Under the pieces are notes generated by a model. The model ran no database searches. It was not told the origin of the DNA and saw only the letters and a program-made list of their open reading frames with translations. From the NCBI RefSeq assembly GCF_004208535.1, contig NZ_SGIS01000002.1:1-64000 (forward strand): 64,000 nt of DNA, given 5' to 3'. The stretch's first letter is position 1, and each line of letters begins with the position of its first letter. The DNA comes from Sphingomonas populi (lineage in GTDB: Bacteria > Pseudomonadota > Alphaproteobacteria > Sphingomonadales > Sphingomonadaceae). Positions 48,549 through 57,731 of this stretch are shown here, one piece after another. The translations under genes were made by a program, and so were the position numbers.

Positions 48549-48579
48549 GTTCGCGATTGAGCGCTTGCTCTTCGCGAAC
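48549..48579. terminator. Two-stem hairpin between the small membrane gene and tRNA-Pro
   Basis: GTTCGCG (48549-48555) pairs with CGCGAAC (48573-48579) and encloses GAGC-GCTT-GCTC. It probably ends the small gene's transcript ahead of the tRNA. No T-run. Confidence 0.4.
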
Positions 48580-48608
48580 CGCTTCGCCTAAAGGGGCGCC
48601 TCCCGCGT

Positions 48609-48688
<80 letters not shown>

Positions 48689-48760
48689 TCTTAGTCCGTA
48701 GGGGCCTCTGTGCGCGGACCGGCTTGCCAAGCTTACGGGCGGGCGGCAGGGTCGATCGCG

Positions 48761-49975
48761 ATGAGCCGCCCGCATCCTCTCCCGCCCGCGATCGTTCTGG
48801 GGGTGGATACTGCGATCGGGCTGACCGTTGTGCGTGAATTGGGGCGGTTCGGCGTGCCGGTCATTGCGATCGGGCGATCGGCCTATTCGGTCGGTGGCGC
48901 GTCGCGATACAGCTCGCGGTTCGTGCTGCGGCCCAAGGATCGCGCGCTGGCGGAATGGCTGCCCGATCTGATCGCCGAAACCGGCGCCGCTGCGCTGTTC
49001 TCGATCAGCGAGGGCGATCTGCTCGAACTGTCGAGCCTGCCGGAAACGATCGGCGCATGCCGGGTGCTGACGCCGCGCAAGGCCAAGCTCGACATCGTCC
49101 TCGACAAACTGAAAACGCTCGATGCGGCGCGTGCGGTCGGCATTCTCACGCCCGAAAGCTGGCAACCGCGTGTTGGCGAGCCGCTCGCCGAGCGGGCGGC
49201 GACGCTTGCCTATCCGGTGGTGCTGAAATGGAGCGATCCGCCGGCGATGTTCGCACGGCTCGACGCGGCGGGTATCGCGTTCGAGAAAGCGGACTATGCG
49301 CGCACGCCGGACGAGCTGTTGCGACGGCTCGCGCGCTACGAAGCGCTCGGTGACTATCCGATCGTACAGACTTGGGTCGGTGGCTATGGCTTCGGCCAGA
49401 TGCTGATGATGGCGGACGGCGCGGCGCGGCTGCGCTTCCAGCATCGGCGTTTGCGGGAGTTTCCGGCGAGCGGCGGCGTCTCGACCCTGTGCGCGACCGT
49501 GCCGGCCGATCTGCACCGCGAGCAGATGGCGAAGTCCGAGGCGTTGCTCGCCGCGATCGGCTGGGACGGGCCGGCGATGGTCGAATATCGCCACGATCCC
49601 GCGACCGGGCGCTATTGGCTAATGGAGATCAACGGCCGCTTCTGGGGGAGCCTGCCGCTCGCCAGCCAGGCGGGCGCGTGCTTCGCGTGGGAGCAATATC
49701 GCCATGCCGTGCTGCGCGAACCCGCCGGTGGGACGATCACATATCGCCCGCGCCGCGCGCGCTATGCCATCCCCGACACCAAGCGGCTGGTCCAGATTCT
49801 GCGCGACCCCGACATCGCTGGTGCGGGGCGACCGCCGTTCAGCCGGTGGCGGGAGGCGGCGTCCTACCTTGCCGAGTTCCTCAACCCGCGAACCGGCTAT
49901 TACATATGGTCATGGTCCGATCCCAAGCCGCTGCTGCGCGACGTGACCGGCATCCTCGCTAAGCTGAAGCGTTAG
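48761..49975 (+). CDS. ATP-grasp family protein (carboxylate-amine ligase-like)
   Basis: A 404-residue ATP-grasp protein. The N-terminal domain starts PAIVLGVDTAIGLTVVRELG, and the ATP-binding region includes VVLKWSDPPAMF, and ends with a metal-binding YWLMEINGRFWGSLPLA. Members join a carboxylate to an amine, thiol or hydroxyl with ATP. It neighbours a tyrosine phosphatase and a polysaccharide deacetylase, a grouping found near surface-polysaccharide loci, but its substrate is unknown. ATG 48761 begins the conserved part; a longer frame starts at 48710. The 3' end overlaps the next gene by 17 bases. Confidence 0.82.
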   Translation: MSRPHPLPPAIVLGVDTAIGLTVVRELGRFGVPVIAIGRSAYSVGGASRYSSRFVLRPKDRALAEWLPDLIAETGAAALFSISEGDLLELSSLPETIGACRVLTPRKAKLDIVLDKLKTLDAARAVGILTPESWQPRVGEPLAERAATLAYPVVLKWSDPPAMFARLDAAGIAFEKADYARTPDELLRRLARYEALGDYPIVQTWVGGYGFGQMLMMADGAARLRFQHRRLREFPASGGVSTLCATVPADLHREQMAKSEALLAAIGWDGPAMVEYRHDPATGRYWLMEINGRFWGSLPLASQAGACFAWEQYRHAVLREPAGGTITYRPRRARYAIPDTKRLVQILRDPDIAGAGRPPFSRWREAASYLAEFLNPRTGYYIWSWSDPKPLLRDVTGILAKLKR

Positions 49976-50513
49976 GGAAGGCGGCGGCAAGCACGGGGAT
50001 CGCGGTGGCGATCCGCTCCAGGCAGACGCGCGTATAGGCGTCGCTGAGCTGATAGGGATCGTGCAGATGCGGCGTCGCGGGCCGCGTGTAGCGGCCGAGC
50101 AATGTGCGCGGCACTGCCGCCAGCGCCGGATCGACGGCGAGCTTGCGGAGATGTCGGGTTTCCATCGCGAGCAGCAGATCGCCCTCTTCGGGCGTGTAAT
50201 CCTGCACCCGCAGCGAGCGGTGCGCGCCGAGATCATGTCCCATCGTCGCCGCCGCTTCCGCGACCGGAGGATGCGCGGGCTTGTCGTTCGCGGTCGACAG
50301 GCCGAACGAAGCGGTGGTGAGGCCGTGTTTGCGCGCCAGCACGTCGGCGAAGGCGCTTCGGCAGATGTTGCCGTGGCAGACGAACACCAGCCGGCGGATC
50401 GCGGCGGGATCGGGCAAGAACACGCCGCCGTCGCCGATCGCCAATTCGGCCCGCGTCAGCGCGAGCCGGACCAGCCCGCGAAACGTGCCGTAGCGAGTGT
50501 CGATCATCTCCAT
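49959..50513 (-). CDS. Low-molecular-weight protein-tyrosine-phosphatase-like protein
   Basis: A 184-residue protein with the LMW-PTP phosphate loop C46-HGNIC-R52 followed by S, and a later HDPYQL motif that supplies the catalytic aspartate. About 40 extra residues precede the fold. Such phosphatases partner with tyrosine kinases that control polysaccharide export, though arsenate-reductase relatives share the fold. It is convergent with the ATP-grasp gene and divergent from the deacetylase. Confidence 0.85.
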   Translation of the reverse strand: MEMIDTRYGTFRGLVRLALTRAELAIGDGGVFLPDPAAIRRLVFVCHGNICRSAFADVLARKHGLTTASFGLSTANDKPAHPPVAEAAATMGHDLGAHRSLRVQDYTPEEGDLLLAMETRHLRKLAVDPALAAVPRTLLGRYTRPATPHLHDPYQLSDAYTRVCLERIATAIPVLAAAFPNASA

Positions 50514-50600
50514 ACAAGCGTGGCGGATAGCGCCGAGGCGTTAAGGAGCGGATAAGCGCACACGCGATGTTAACGCCGCGCTGGCATCGCTGGCGCACAT

Positions 50601-51563
50601 ATGGCCGAAGTCCTTGTCACGATCGACACCGAACTGTCCTCGCGCCTGCACCGGCACGGGGCGAGCCTTGCCGACAATCTCGATCGGTCGATCGCGGGGC
50701 GGGTCGGCGATGCGGCGTATGGCGTCGGTTGGCAAATGGACGAACTGGAGCGCGCCGGGTTGAAGGGCGTGTTCTTCGTCGATCCGATGCCAGCGCTCGC
50801 GCACGGCCCGGAGTTTCTCGCGCCGATGATCGCACCGATGCTCGCGCGCGGGCATGAGGTGCAATTGCACATCCATACCGAGTGGCTCGAATGGGCGTCG
50901 CACGCCCCGGTCGGCGGACGTGGGCGGAACATCGGCGATTTCGAACTGGCCGAGCAAATCACCTTGCTGACGCTTGCCCGCGACCTGCTCACCGCCGCCG
51001 GCGCGCCACGCCCGACGGCGTTTCGCGCGGGCAATTACGGCGCGGACGATCGCACCATCGCCGCGCTGGCGACGCTCGGCATGACGTGGGACAGCAGCGT
51101 CAACATCGGCTGCCCCGACGATAGCTGCCGGGTCAGCCGCAAGACGCACGCGCCGGTCGGTCTCGGCGGCGTGGTCGAACTGCCGGTGTCGGGTCTGTTC
51201 GACCGGCCTGGGCATTTCCGCCCGGCACAGATCTGCGCGCTGTCGGGCTGGGAGATGCGCGCGGCGCTGCGTCATGCCGCAGCGGGGGAGAACCCGTTCG
51301 TCATCGTGACTCACAGTTTCGAGATGCTCTCGCGCGACCGCAAGCGGCCCAACCGGATGGTGATGCGCCGCTTCCGCGCGATGTGCGAGGCGATCGCGCG
51401 CGATGCGGGCTTACGCAGCGCGGGGTTCCGCGATCTCGATCCGGCTGCGGTACTGGCGAACGCGAAGACGGCGCGACCATTGCTCGCGGCCAACCGGGTT
51501 CGCACTGCGGAGCGGATGGTGGAACAGGCGGTCGCCACCGCGCTCTACGAGCGCGCGGCCTGA
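50601..51563 (+). CDS. Polysaccharide deacetylase-like protein
   Basis: A 320-residue NodB-fold protein. The catalytic base region is VTIDTE (D9), metal-binding H90 and H92 lie in VQLHIHTEW, then FRAGNYGAD and VTHSFEML near the C-terminal part of the barrel. No signal peptide. It may remove acetyl groups from a cell-surface polysaccharide precursor, but relatives in this subgroup are uncharacterised. Divergent from the phosphatase gene, with which it may form a functional group. Confidence 0.82.
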   Translation: MAEVLVTIDTELSSRLHRHGASLADNLDRSIAGRVGDAAYGVGWQMDELERAGLKGVFFVDPMPALAHGPEFLAPMIAPMLARGHEVQLHIHTEWLEWASHAPVGGRGRNIGDFELAEQITLLTLARDLLTAAGAPRPTAFRAGNYGADDRTIAALATLGMTWDSSVNIGCPDDSCRVSRKTHAPVGLGGVVELPVSGLFDRPGHFRPAQICALSGWEMRAALRHAAAGENPFVIVTHSFEMLSRDRKRPNRMVMRRFRAMCEAIARDAGLRSAGFRDLDPAAVLANAKTARPLLAANRVRTAERMVEQAVATALYERAA

Positions 51564-51565
51564 CC

Positions 51566-51772
51566 TTAATCGCGCTTGAGCGCCTCCGGCTTGTGCGCGG
51601 CTTGCTTGCCCGCTTCGGTTTCGACGATGAACTGTGGGTCGTCCTTGCTGGCGGCGACGTTATGACCCTTGATTTTGGTCTCGGTGGTCTGTTTCTTTAC
51701 CACCGTGCCGTGCGCGGTGCCGCCGTGGCTCTTCCACGAGACTTTGTCGCCTTTCTTCAGATGAATCGCCAT
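51566..51772 (-). CDS. DUF2945 (hypervirulence-associated TUDOR-like) small protein
   Basis: A 68-residue protein, too short for many annotation tools. It is a single DUF2945 domain: KKGDKVSWKSHGGTAHGTVV followed by KIKGHNVAASKDDPQF and a basic end. The fold is a small SH3/Tudor-like barrel of unknown role. The gene sits alone, convergent with the deacetylase (two bases apart), and a possible EcfG promoter lies upstream. Confidence 0.82.
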   Translation of the reverse strand: MAIHLKKGDKVSWKSHGGTAHGTVVKKQTTETKIKGHNVAASKDDPQFIVETEAGKQAAHKPEALKRD

Positions 51773-51796
51773 CGCGCCGCTCCTTGCTGTCGGTAA

Positions 51797-51822
51797 GACG
51801 GGGCAGGCGCCGCTTGGGTTCC
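51797..51822 (-). promoter_or_regulatory. Possible EcfG-type promoter of the DUF2945 gene
   Basis: On the minus strand GGAAC (51822-51818), 17 bases, then CGTC (51800-51797). It differs by one base from the consensus. Located 25 bases ahead of the start codon. Confidence 0.5.
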
Positions 51823-51905
51823 ACGCGATCGATTCCGGTTGGCGGCATTGGCTATCTGTCCTAAGCGCCGGGCCGAGCGGGTTGGTGACGATCCGCTCAT
51901 GATCG

Positions 51906-52104
51906 CGTCGGTGCCCCGAGAGGGGCTGAAAACGGGAATATGGTGCGGGCCGCCCGGTCCAAATCCATAGCTGTCCCTGCAACTGTAAGCGGCGAGCGCG
52001 ATGCACTGGCCCGGACACGTCCGGGCGGCCACTGGCGGATGCCAAACATCCGCTGGGAAGGTGTGCATCAAGCCCTGACCCGTGAGCCAGGAGACCTGCC
52101 GGCG
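51906..52104 (+). promoter_or_regulatory. Cobalamin riboswitch 1 (btuB leader)
   Basis: The B12-box core is visible: GGTGCC...ctgaaaacgggaa at the 5' side, then ctgcaactgtaagcggcgag, and gagccaggagacctgcc at the 3' end, in proper order over about 200 bases. It senses adenosylcobalamin and lowers expression of the B12 receptor when the vitamin is plentiful. The coding region begins 236 bases farther on. Confidence 0.93.
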
Positions 52105-52340
52105 TCGTGGTCGCTCTTGCCAAGGTCCAGGAACAGGCCGTGGCACGGTCCTCCGTCTGAGCGACGAACGGGTTCCGGCGAAGCATGGCTTTGCCGAACC
52201 CGGACCCTGCGGCCGGGGCCGCAAGGGTCGCGTGGTGTCAGGCGCCGATCGGCGTCCGCCTGACGCACATGCGATCGGTCGTTCGCGCCAGCGGACGGCT
52301 CGCCCCAGCCGCGCTTCGCTCGACGCCCGGGGGTAAGACG
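52105..52340 (+). other. Structured leader between riboswitch 1 and btuB
   Basis: 236 bases without a recognised gene. Two strong hairpins follow each other: cgggttccggcgaagc / gctttgccgaacccg (52169-52203) and gaccctgcggcc / ggccgcaagggtc (52202-52230). They may form the expression platform or a separate attenuator. No T-run follows either. An in-frame ATG at 52269 is less likely the start than 52341. Confidence 0.5.
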
Positions 52341-54245
52341 ATGAAGAACACCATGATGTCGCTGATCGCTGTGACGGTCGCCACACCAGCACTCGCGCAA
52401 ACCGCGCCCGACGATGCCACCGATAGCGTGACGGACACCGTCGTCGTCACCGCCGCCCGCGCCGCCGGCGGCATTTCGACCGCGACGCTCGGGTCTTCGG
52501 CGACATTGCTGTCGGCGCAGGATCTCGCCGACCGCCAGACGGTGATCGTCTCGGACGTGCTGCGCGACGTGCCCGGCGTGTCGGTCAACCGCACCGGCGC
52601 GGTCGGCGGGATGACGCAGGTGCGGATTCGCGGCGCCGAGAGCAACCACACGCTCGTGCTGATCGACGGCATCGAGGCGGCTGATCCCTATTATGGAGAA
52701 TATGATTTCGCCTCGCTGGTTGCCGATCCGGGCGCGCGTGTTGAAGTGCTGCGCGGCGAGCAGAGCGCGCTCTATGGATCGGACGCGATCGGCGGCGTCA
52801 TCAACTACATCACCGCGAGCGGACGCGAGATGCCGGGCTTCGCCGGCAATATCGAGGCGGGATCGTTCAACACCGTCAACGGCGCGGCGCGCGGGGCGGG
52901 CACGGTCGGCGATTTCGACTATGCGGTCGGCGGCTCGTATTCGGGGATCGGCGGCTATGTCGTCGCGCCGGACGGATCGCGCCCGATCGGCTCGAAGATC
53001 GGCACGGTCAACGGCAAGTTCGGCTACAGGTCCGGCGGCTTCGCGCTGCGCGGCGTGGTGCGCTATACCCATATCGATGCGGACGTGAACGATCAGGATT
53101 ATGTCGTCACCGGCAATGCGATCGATTCCGGCGGCAATTATCTCAACGATGCGGTCTACGCGCTGGTCGGCGCGCATTACGATACCGCCGACGGGCGGTG
53201 GAGCAACGACCTGAGCGCGCAAGTGCAGGATTCGCAGCGCCACTATTTCGACGACACTGGTGCCGAGACCACCGGCGACACCGGCCGGCGCAAGAAGGTG
53301 TCGTTCGTCTCCGCACTCAAGTTGGGCGACGATGCGGTCAGCCATGTCATCACCGGCGCGGTCGATTACGAGCATGAGGAATATCGCGGCACTTCGGCGT
53401 TCATCACCGGCAGCAATCCGTTCAACAGTACCGAGAATTGGGGGCTGGTCGGCCAGTATCAGCTTACCATCGGCGGGCGGCTCGGCCTCGGCGGGGCAGT
53501 GCGCCACGACATCAACCAGCGGTTCCGCGATACGACCACATGGCATTTGCAAGCGAGCTACCGCTTCGACAGCGGCACGCGAATCCATGCGGCGGGGGGC
53601 ACGGGCGTGAAGGCGCCGGTCTTTTCCGAACTGTTCGGCTATGCGCCGACCAGCGGTTTCGTCGGCAATCCCAACCTCAAGCCCGAGCAATCGACCGGCT
53701 GGGAGGCGGGCGTCGAGCAATCGTTCCTCGCCGGGCATGGCCGCATCGACGTGACCTATTTCAACGCGGTGCTGCGCCACAAGATCGTCAGCACCTTCGA
53801 TCCGGTCTATACCGTCATCAACGCGACTGGATCGTCGCCGCATCAGGGCGTCGAGGTGTCAGCCAATGTCGATTTGCCGGCGGGGTTCCGGTTCGACGGC
53901 AGCTACACCTATCTCGACGCGCATGACGAAGCCGATGTCGTGCTGACCCGCCGCCCGTCGCACATTGGCAGCGCCAACCTCGCGTGGCGCGCGAAGACCG
54001 ATCGCTTCGGCGCGAACCTGACGGTGCGCTACAATGGCGACTCGCGCGACACCAATTTCGCGACCTTCGCGACCGAGACGTTGAAGGCGTATACGCTGGT
54101 GAACTTCGGTGCGGACGTGACGCTCGCGCGCGGGGTGTCGCTGTTCGGGCGGGTCGAGAATCTGCTCGATACCGATTACCGCGAGAATGTCGGGTTCCGC
54201 AGCCCGGGCCGTGCCGGCTACGGCGGCATCAAGGCGCGGATCTGA
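52341..54245 (+). CDS. btuB: TonB-dependent vitamin B12 receptor
   Basis: A 634-residue outer-membrane receptor. The signal peptide (MKNTMMSLIAVTVATPALAQ) is followed by a TonB box-like TDTVVVTAA, the plug with VLRGEQSALYGSDAIGGV, and a barrel ending GYGGIKARI. Identity as BtuB rests on the cobalamin riboswitch upstream and the cob genes after it. Start chosen at 52341, after GGGGGTAAG, where the signal peptide begins. It overlaps cobO by one base (TGATG). Confidence 0.92.
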   Translation: MKNTMMSLIAVTVATPALAQTAPDDATDSVTDTVVVTAARAAGGISTATLGSSATLLSAQDLADRQTVIVSDVLRDVPGVSVNRTGAVGGMTQVRIRGAESNHTLVLIDGIEAADPYYGEYDFASLVADPGARVEVLRGEQSALYGSDAIGGVINYITASGREMPGFAGNIEAGSFNTVNGAARGAGTVGDFDYAVGGSYSGIGGYVVAPDGSRPIGSKIGTVNGKFGYRSGGFALRGVVRYTHIDADVNDQDYVVTGNAIDSGGNYLNDAVYALVGAHYDTADGRWSNDLSAQVQDSQRHYFDDTGAETTGDTGRRKKVSFVSALKLGDDAVSHVITGAVDYEHEEYRGTSAFITGSNPFNSTENWGLVGQYQLTIGGRLGLGGAVRHDINQRFRDTTTWHLQASYRFDSGTRIHAAGGTGVKAPVFSELFGYAPTSGFVGNPNLKPEQSTGWEAGVEQSFLAGHGRIDVTYFNAVLRHKIVSTFDPVYTVINATGSSPHQGVEVSANVDLPAGFRFDGSYTYLDAHDEADVVLTRRPSHIGSANLAWRAKTDRFGANLTVRYNGDSRDTNFATFATETLKAYTLVNFGADVTLARGVSLFGRVENLLDTDYRENVGFRSPGRAGYGGIKARI

Positions 54246-54853
54246 TGCGCGAGCGGACCGAGGCAGAGCACGCCGCCAAGATGCGCAAGCGCCAGGCCGC
54301 GCACGACAAGATCGTTGCGGCCAAAACGGTCGAGAAGGGGCTCGTCATCGTCCATACCGGCACCGGCAAGGGCAAGACCACCGCTGCGCTCGGCATGGTG
54401 GTGCGTGCGATCGGGCACGGGCAGAAGGTCGGCGTCGTCCAGTTCGTCAAGGGCGCGATGGCGACAGGCGAGAAAGCGGTGTTCGATCGCTTTCCCGAGC
54501 TTGTCGAGTTCAAGCCGATGGGCGAAGGCTTCACCTGGGACACGCAGGACCGTGCCCGCGACATCGACGTCGCGCGCACCGCCTGGGAAGAGGTCAAGCG
54601 GATGATCGCCGATCCGAGCTATGCGATGGTGGTGGCGGACGAACTCAACATCGTCCTGCGCTACGATTATTTGCCGCTGGACGAGGTGCTGGCGACGCTC
54701 GCCGCCAAGCCGGCGATGACGCATGTCGTCATCACCGGGCGCAACGCGCCGCAACCGCTGATCGACGTGGCCGATCTCGTCACCGAGATGACCTTGGTGA
54801 AACATCCGTTCCGCGAGCAGGGCGTGAAGGCGCAGGCGGGCGTGGAGTTTTGA
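54245..54853 (+). CDS. cobO: Cob(I)yrinic acid a,c-diamide adenosyltransferase
   Basis: A 202-residue P-loop enzyme (GTGKGKTT, about 39-46) of the CobA/BtuR/CobO family. VQFVKGAMATGEKAVF and VVADELNIVLRYDYL are family landmarks. It attaches the adenosyl group from ATP to reduced corrinoids, which is needed both for new synthesis and for salvage. Coupled to btuB, so it is under the same riboswitch. A longer open frame upstream only covers btuB. Confidence 0.93.
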   Translation: MRERTEAEHAAKMRKRQAAHDKIVAAKTVEKGLVIVHTGTGKGKTTAALGMVVRAIGHGQKVGVVQFVKGAMATGEKAVFDRFPELVEFKPMGEGFTWDTQDRARDIDVARTAWEEVKRMIADPSYAMVVADELNIVLRYDYLPLDEVLATLAAKPAMTHVVITGRNAPQPLIDVADLVTEMTLVKHPFREQGVKAQAGVEF

Positions 54854-54867
54854 CTCTCCCCAAGGGT

Positions 54868-55692
54868 TTAGCGCGCGCGGGTTGCCGCGATTTGCCGCGC
54901 GAGACTCTGTGCCGCCAGCACATAGGCGGGGCCGCCGCATACCGTCCACGCTTGCGGCAGGCGCAGGCGCGGGATGCGGGCGAGGATCGGATGGTGGAGC
55001 ATTTCGGTGCCCTGATCGACGATGCGTTCGGAACCGGTCTCGACGATCAGATAGTCTGGTTTCGCGGCGACCAGTTCTTCGAGCGACACTTGGGACAGCA
55101 CGGGCTTGCCGAGCTTGGCGGCGAGGTTGGTCAGGCCGACGCGCGTCATCATCTCATCGACCAGCGTGCCGGTGCCGGTCATGTACCCGCGCCGCTGGTA
55201 ATAGGCGGCAACCGGGTGGCCGGGCGCACGCGGCAGCGCGGCGAGATCGCGGTTCATGCGCGCGATCAGCGCTTCGCCGCGTGCGGGATGGCCGATGGCG
55301 CGCGCGACCTGACGGATTTGCGCGACGATATCGGCGTAGCTGTTCGCCCATGCGAGATCGACCACGGGATAGTGGTGCGGCGCGAGCACCGCCATCATGC
55401 CGCCCTGGAAGGACGGCGCGCCGACGATCAGATCGGGGTCGATCGCGAGGATTTCCTCGGCGGACTGGCCGAGGATATGCAACCCGCGCGTGCGGGCGGC
55501 CACGGCGGACATCTCGGCATCGGGCGCGTTGCGCGTCAGCCCGGCGATCTGGCCGCGATCGGCGAGATCGACCAGCAACTGATCGGCGCACAGGTTGAGC
55601 GAGACGATCCGGCGCGGCGTGTGTGCGGGCGGCGGCGCGGCTGCCGTCGCACCGAGCGCGAGCAGTATCGACAAAAGGCGACGGCGCATCAT
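54868..55692 (-). CDS. btuF: Cobalamin ABC transporter substrate-binding protein
   Basis: A periplasmic binding protein of 274 residues. Its start MMRRRLLSILLALGATAAAP is a signal peptide; other ATGs lie slightly upstream (up to 55725). The body is the class III fold with RRIVSLNLCADQLLVDLA, a long connecting helix and ending near VCGGPAYVLAAQSLA. Assigned as BtuF because it sits between btuB-cobO and btuCD. It is convergent with cobO and divergent from btuC. Confidence 0.85.
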   Translation of the reverse strand: MMRRRLLSILLALGATAAAPPPAHTPRRIVSLNLCADQLLVDLADRGQIAGLTRNAPDAEMSAVAARTRGLHILGQSAEEILAIDPDLIVGAPSFQGGMMAVLAPHHYPVVDLAWANSYADIVAQIRQVARAIGHPARGEALIARMNRDLAALPRAPGHPVAAYYQRRGYMTGTGTLVDEMMTRVGLTNLAAKLGKPVLSQVSLEELVAAKPDYLIVETGSERIVDQGTEMLHHPILARIPRLRLPQAWTVCGGPAYVLAAQSLARQIAATRAR

Positions 55693-55760
55693 CGCGACGC
55701 CCATAAGCGAACGCATCGGCGACACAAGTCAGGCGATCCCCTGCCACGGGGGTTGGCGTG

Positions 55761-56765
55761 ATGGCCGCCACGCCGCGCGGCAGGCGATCGGCGCTGATCG
55801 GCGGCCTGATCGCGCTGATGATCGTCGCCGCGATCGGCTCGCTGGCGCTGGGATCGGTGCCGCTCGCCCCGGCGCGCGTGCTGGCGGCGCTCGCCGGGCG
55901 GGGCGATCCGGTCGCGACCGCGATCGTGATCGAATTGCGCCTTCCCCGCACGATCCTCGGTCTCGCCGTCGGGGCGATGCTCGGGCTGGCCGGGGCGGCG
56001 TTGCAGGGCTATCTGCGCAACCCGCTCGCCGAACCGTCGGTGCTCGGCGCCTCCAACGCCGCAGCGCTCGGCGCGGTTGGCGCGATCTATTTCGGACTCG
56101 CCGAACTGAACCCGCTGGTGCTGCCGGTACTGGCGATCGCTGCGGGCCTCGTGTCGCTGGTTATGCTGTTCGCGCTGGCGGGCCGGTCGGAAAGCCCGCT
56201 CACGCTGATCCTCGCCGGGATCGCCGTCTCGACTTTGGCGGGGGCGGCGATCAGTCTCGCGCTCAACCTGTCGCCCAATCCGTTCGCGGCGATGGAGATC
56301 ATGACGTGGCTGCTCGGCAGTCTCGAAAACCGATCGTTCCAGCACGTCTGGATCGCACTGCCGTGCATCGCTGTGGGCGCGGCTTTGCTGCTGTTCGACG
56401 GCCGCGCGCTCGATGCGCTGACGCTCGGCGAGGATGGAGCGCGTGCGCTCGGCGCCGATCTGCGTGCGACGCGGTTGCGACTGCTGCTCGGCGTCGCGAT
56501 CGGCGTGGGCGGGGCGGTGGCGGTGTCGGGGTCGATCGGCTTCGTCGGGCTGATCGTGCCGCATCTGGTGCGCCCGCTCACCGACCGCAGCCCCTCGGCG
56601 ATCCTGCTGCCCTCGGCGCTCGCTGGGGCGGTGCTGCTGACGCTGGCCGACATCGGCGTGCGGCTGATCCCCTCGACCAACGAACTCAAGCTCGGTGTGG
56701 TGACGGCGTTCCTCGGCGTGCCGGTGTTCCTCGCCTATCTGATGCGGGAGCGGCGGCTGTGGTGA
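55761..56765 (+). CDS. btuC: Cobalamin ABC transporter permease (FecCD family)
   Basis: A 334-residue membrane protein with about ten hydrophobic segments. Family signs are RLPRTILGLAVGAMLGLAGA, the coupling region LGASNAAALG, and GFVGLIVPHLVRPL. It forms the inner-membrane channel for B12 together with BtuD. Starts at ATG 55761 (a GTG lies one codon before). The stop overlaps the btuD start by four bases (GTGA). No riboswitch precedes it, so its control may differ from btuB. Confidence 0.9.
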   Translation: MAATPRGRRSALIGGLIALMIVAAIGSLALGSVPLAPARVLAALAGRGDPVATAIVIELRLPRTILGLAVGAMLGLAGAALQGYLRNPLAEPSVLGASNAAALGAVGAIYFGLAELNPLVLPVLAIAAGLVSLVMLFALAGRSESPLTLILAGIAVSTLAGAAISLALNLSPNPFAAMEIMTWLLGSLENRSFQHVWIALPCIAVGAALLLFDGRALDALTLGEDGARALGADLRATRLRLLLGVAIGVGGAVAVSGSIGFVGLIVPHLVRPLTDRSPSAILLPSALAGAVLLTLADIGVRLIPSTNELKLGVVTAFLGVPVFLAYLMRERRLW

Positions 56766-57532
56766 CGATCGCGCTCGACGGTGTTGGCGTGTCGCTCGGG
56801 CGGCGACCGGTGGTGCGCGACGTCAGCGCGGTGCTGACGCCCGGGGCGCTGGTCGGCATCATTGGACCCAATGGCGCGGGCAAATCGACGCTGCTGCGGG
56901 CGATGCTCGGGCTGATCGCGTCGACGGGCAGCATCCGTATCGACGATGTCCCGCTCTCGCACATGGCGCGCGGGGCGGTCGCGCGGAAGGTGGCTTATCT
57001 GCCGCAGGGGCAGACGTTGCACTGGCCACTCACGGTCGAACGGCTCGTGGCGCTTGGCCGGTTGCCGCACCTCGCGCCGATGTCGCGCCTCGGCGATGCG
57101 GATGCGGTGGCGGTCGAGCGCGCGCTGAAACGTGCCGGCGTGGCGGATCTGCGGGAGCGGATCGCCACAGACCTTTCGGGCGGCGAACGGGCGCGCGTAT
57201 TGCTCGCCCGCGCGCTCGCGGTCGAGGCGCCGGGGCTGCTCGCTGACGAGCCGCTCGCCGCGCTCGATCCGGGGCATCAGATCGACGTGATGGAGTTGCT
57301 CCGCGCCGAGGCGCGGGGCGGGTCGCTCGTCGTGACGGTGCTGCACGACCTGACGATGGCGGCGCGCTATTGCGATCGGCTGGTGCTGATCGACGCAGGC
57401 ACGATCGTCGCCGACGGCACCCCGCGCGAGGTGCTCACGCCCGAGCGCCTGCGCGCGGTCTATGGGATTACCGCGACGATCGAACGGCATGGCGAAACCA
57501 CCATGATCGTGCCCACCGCGCGGGCATATTGA
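56762..57532 (+). CDS. btuD: Cobalamin ABC transporter ATP-binding protein
   Basis: A 256-residue ATPase. Walker A is GPNGAGKST, the signature is LSGGERARV, Walker B ends LLADEPLAALD, and the switch histidine lies in TVLHDLTMA. It powers B12 import through BtuC. The GTG start overlaps the btuC stop. The open frame extends upstream to 55595 but that part only covers btuC. Riboswitch 2 begins about 30 bases after the stop. Confidence 0.9.
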   Translation: MTIALDGVGVSLGRRPVVRDVSAVLTPGALVGIIGPNGAGKSTLLRAMLGLIASTGSIRIDDVPLSHMARGAVARKVAYLPQGQTLHWPLTVERLVALGRLPHLAPMSRLGDADAVAVERALKRAGVADLRERIATDLSGGERARVLLARALAVEAPGLLADEPLAALDPGHQIDVMELLRAEARGGSLVVTVLHDLTMAARYCDRLVLIDAGTIVADGTPREVLTPERLRAVYGITATIERHGETTMIVPTARAY

Positions 57533-57563
57533 CGCGCCCTACCACCGCAGCTACCGCCGGACC

Positions 57564-57731
57564 CGCGACAGGTTCCCCGGCGACGGGGATGAAAAGGGAA
57601 CGGGAGAACCCCGGCTGCCCCTGCAACTGTAAGCGGCGAGCCATCGCGCCACAGGCCATTGGGATCGTAAGATTTCGAGAAGGCGGCGCGAACCGGCACT
57701 GACCCGCGAGCCAGGAGACCTGCCCGTCGCG
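57564..57731 (+). promoter_or_regulatory. Cobalamin riboswitch 2 (cob operon leader)
   Basis: A second B12 riboswitch. CGCGACAGG at the 5' end pairs with CCGTCGCG at the 3' end as P1. The core ggggatgaaaagggaac, cccctgcaactgtaagcggcgagcc and gcgagccaggagacctgcc is complete. It controls the cobalamin salvage operon that follows. Confidence 0.95.

Noticed and set aside
52068..53843. Open frame of 591 codons antisense to btuB
   Set aside because: Overlaps a riboswitch and a clear receptor gene on the opposite strand.
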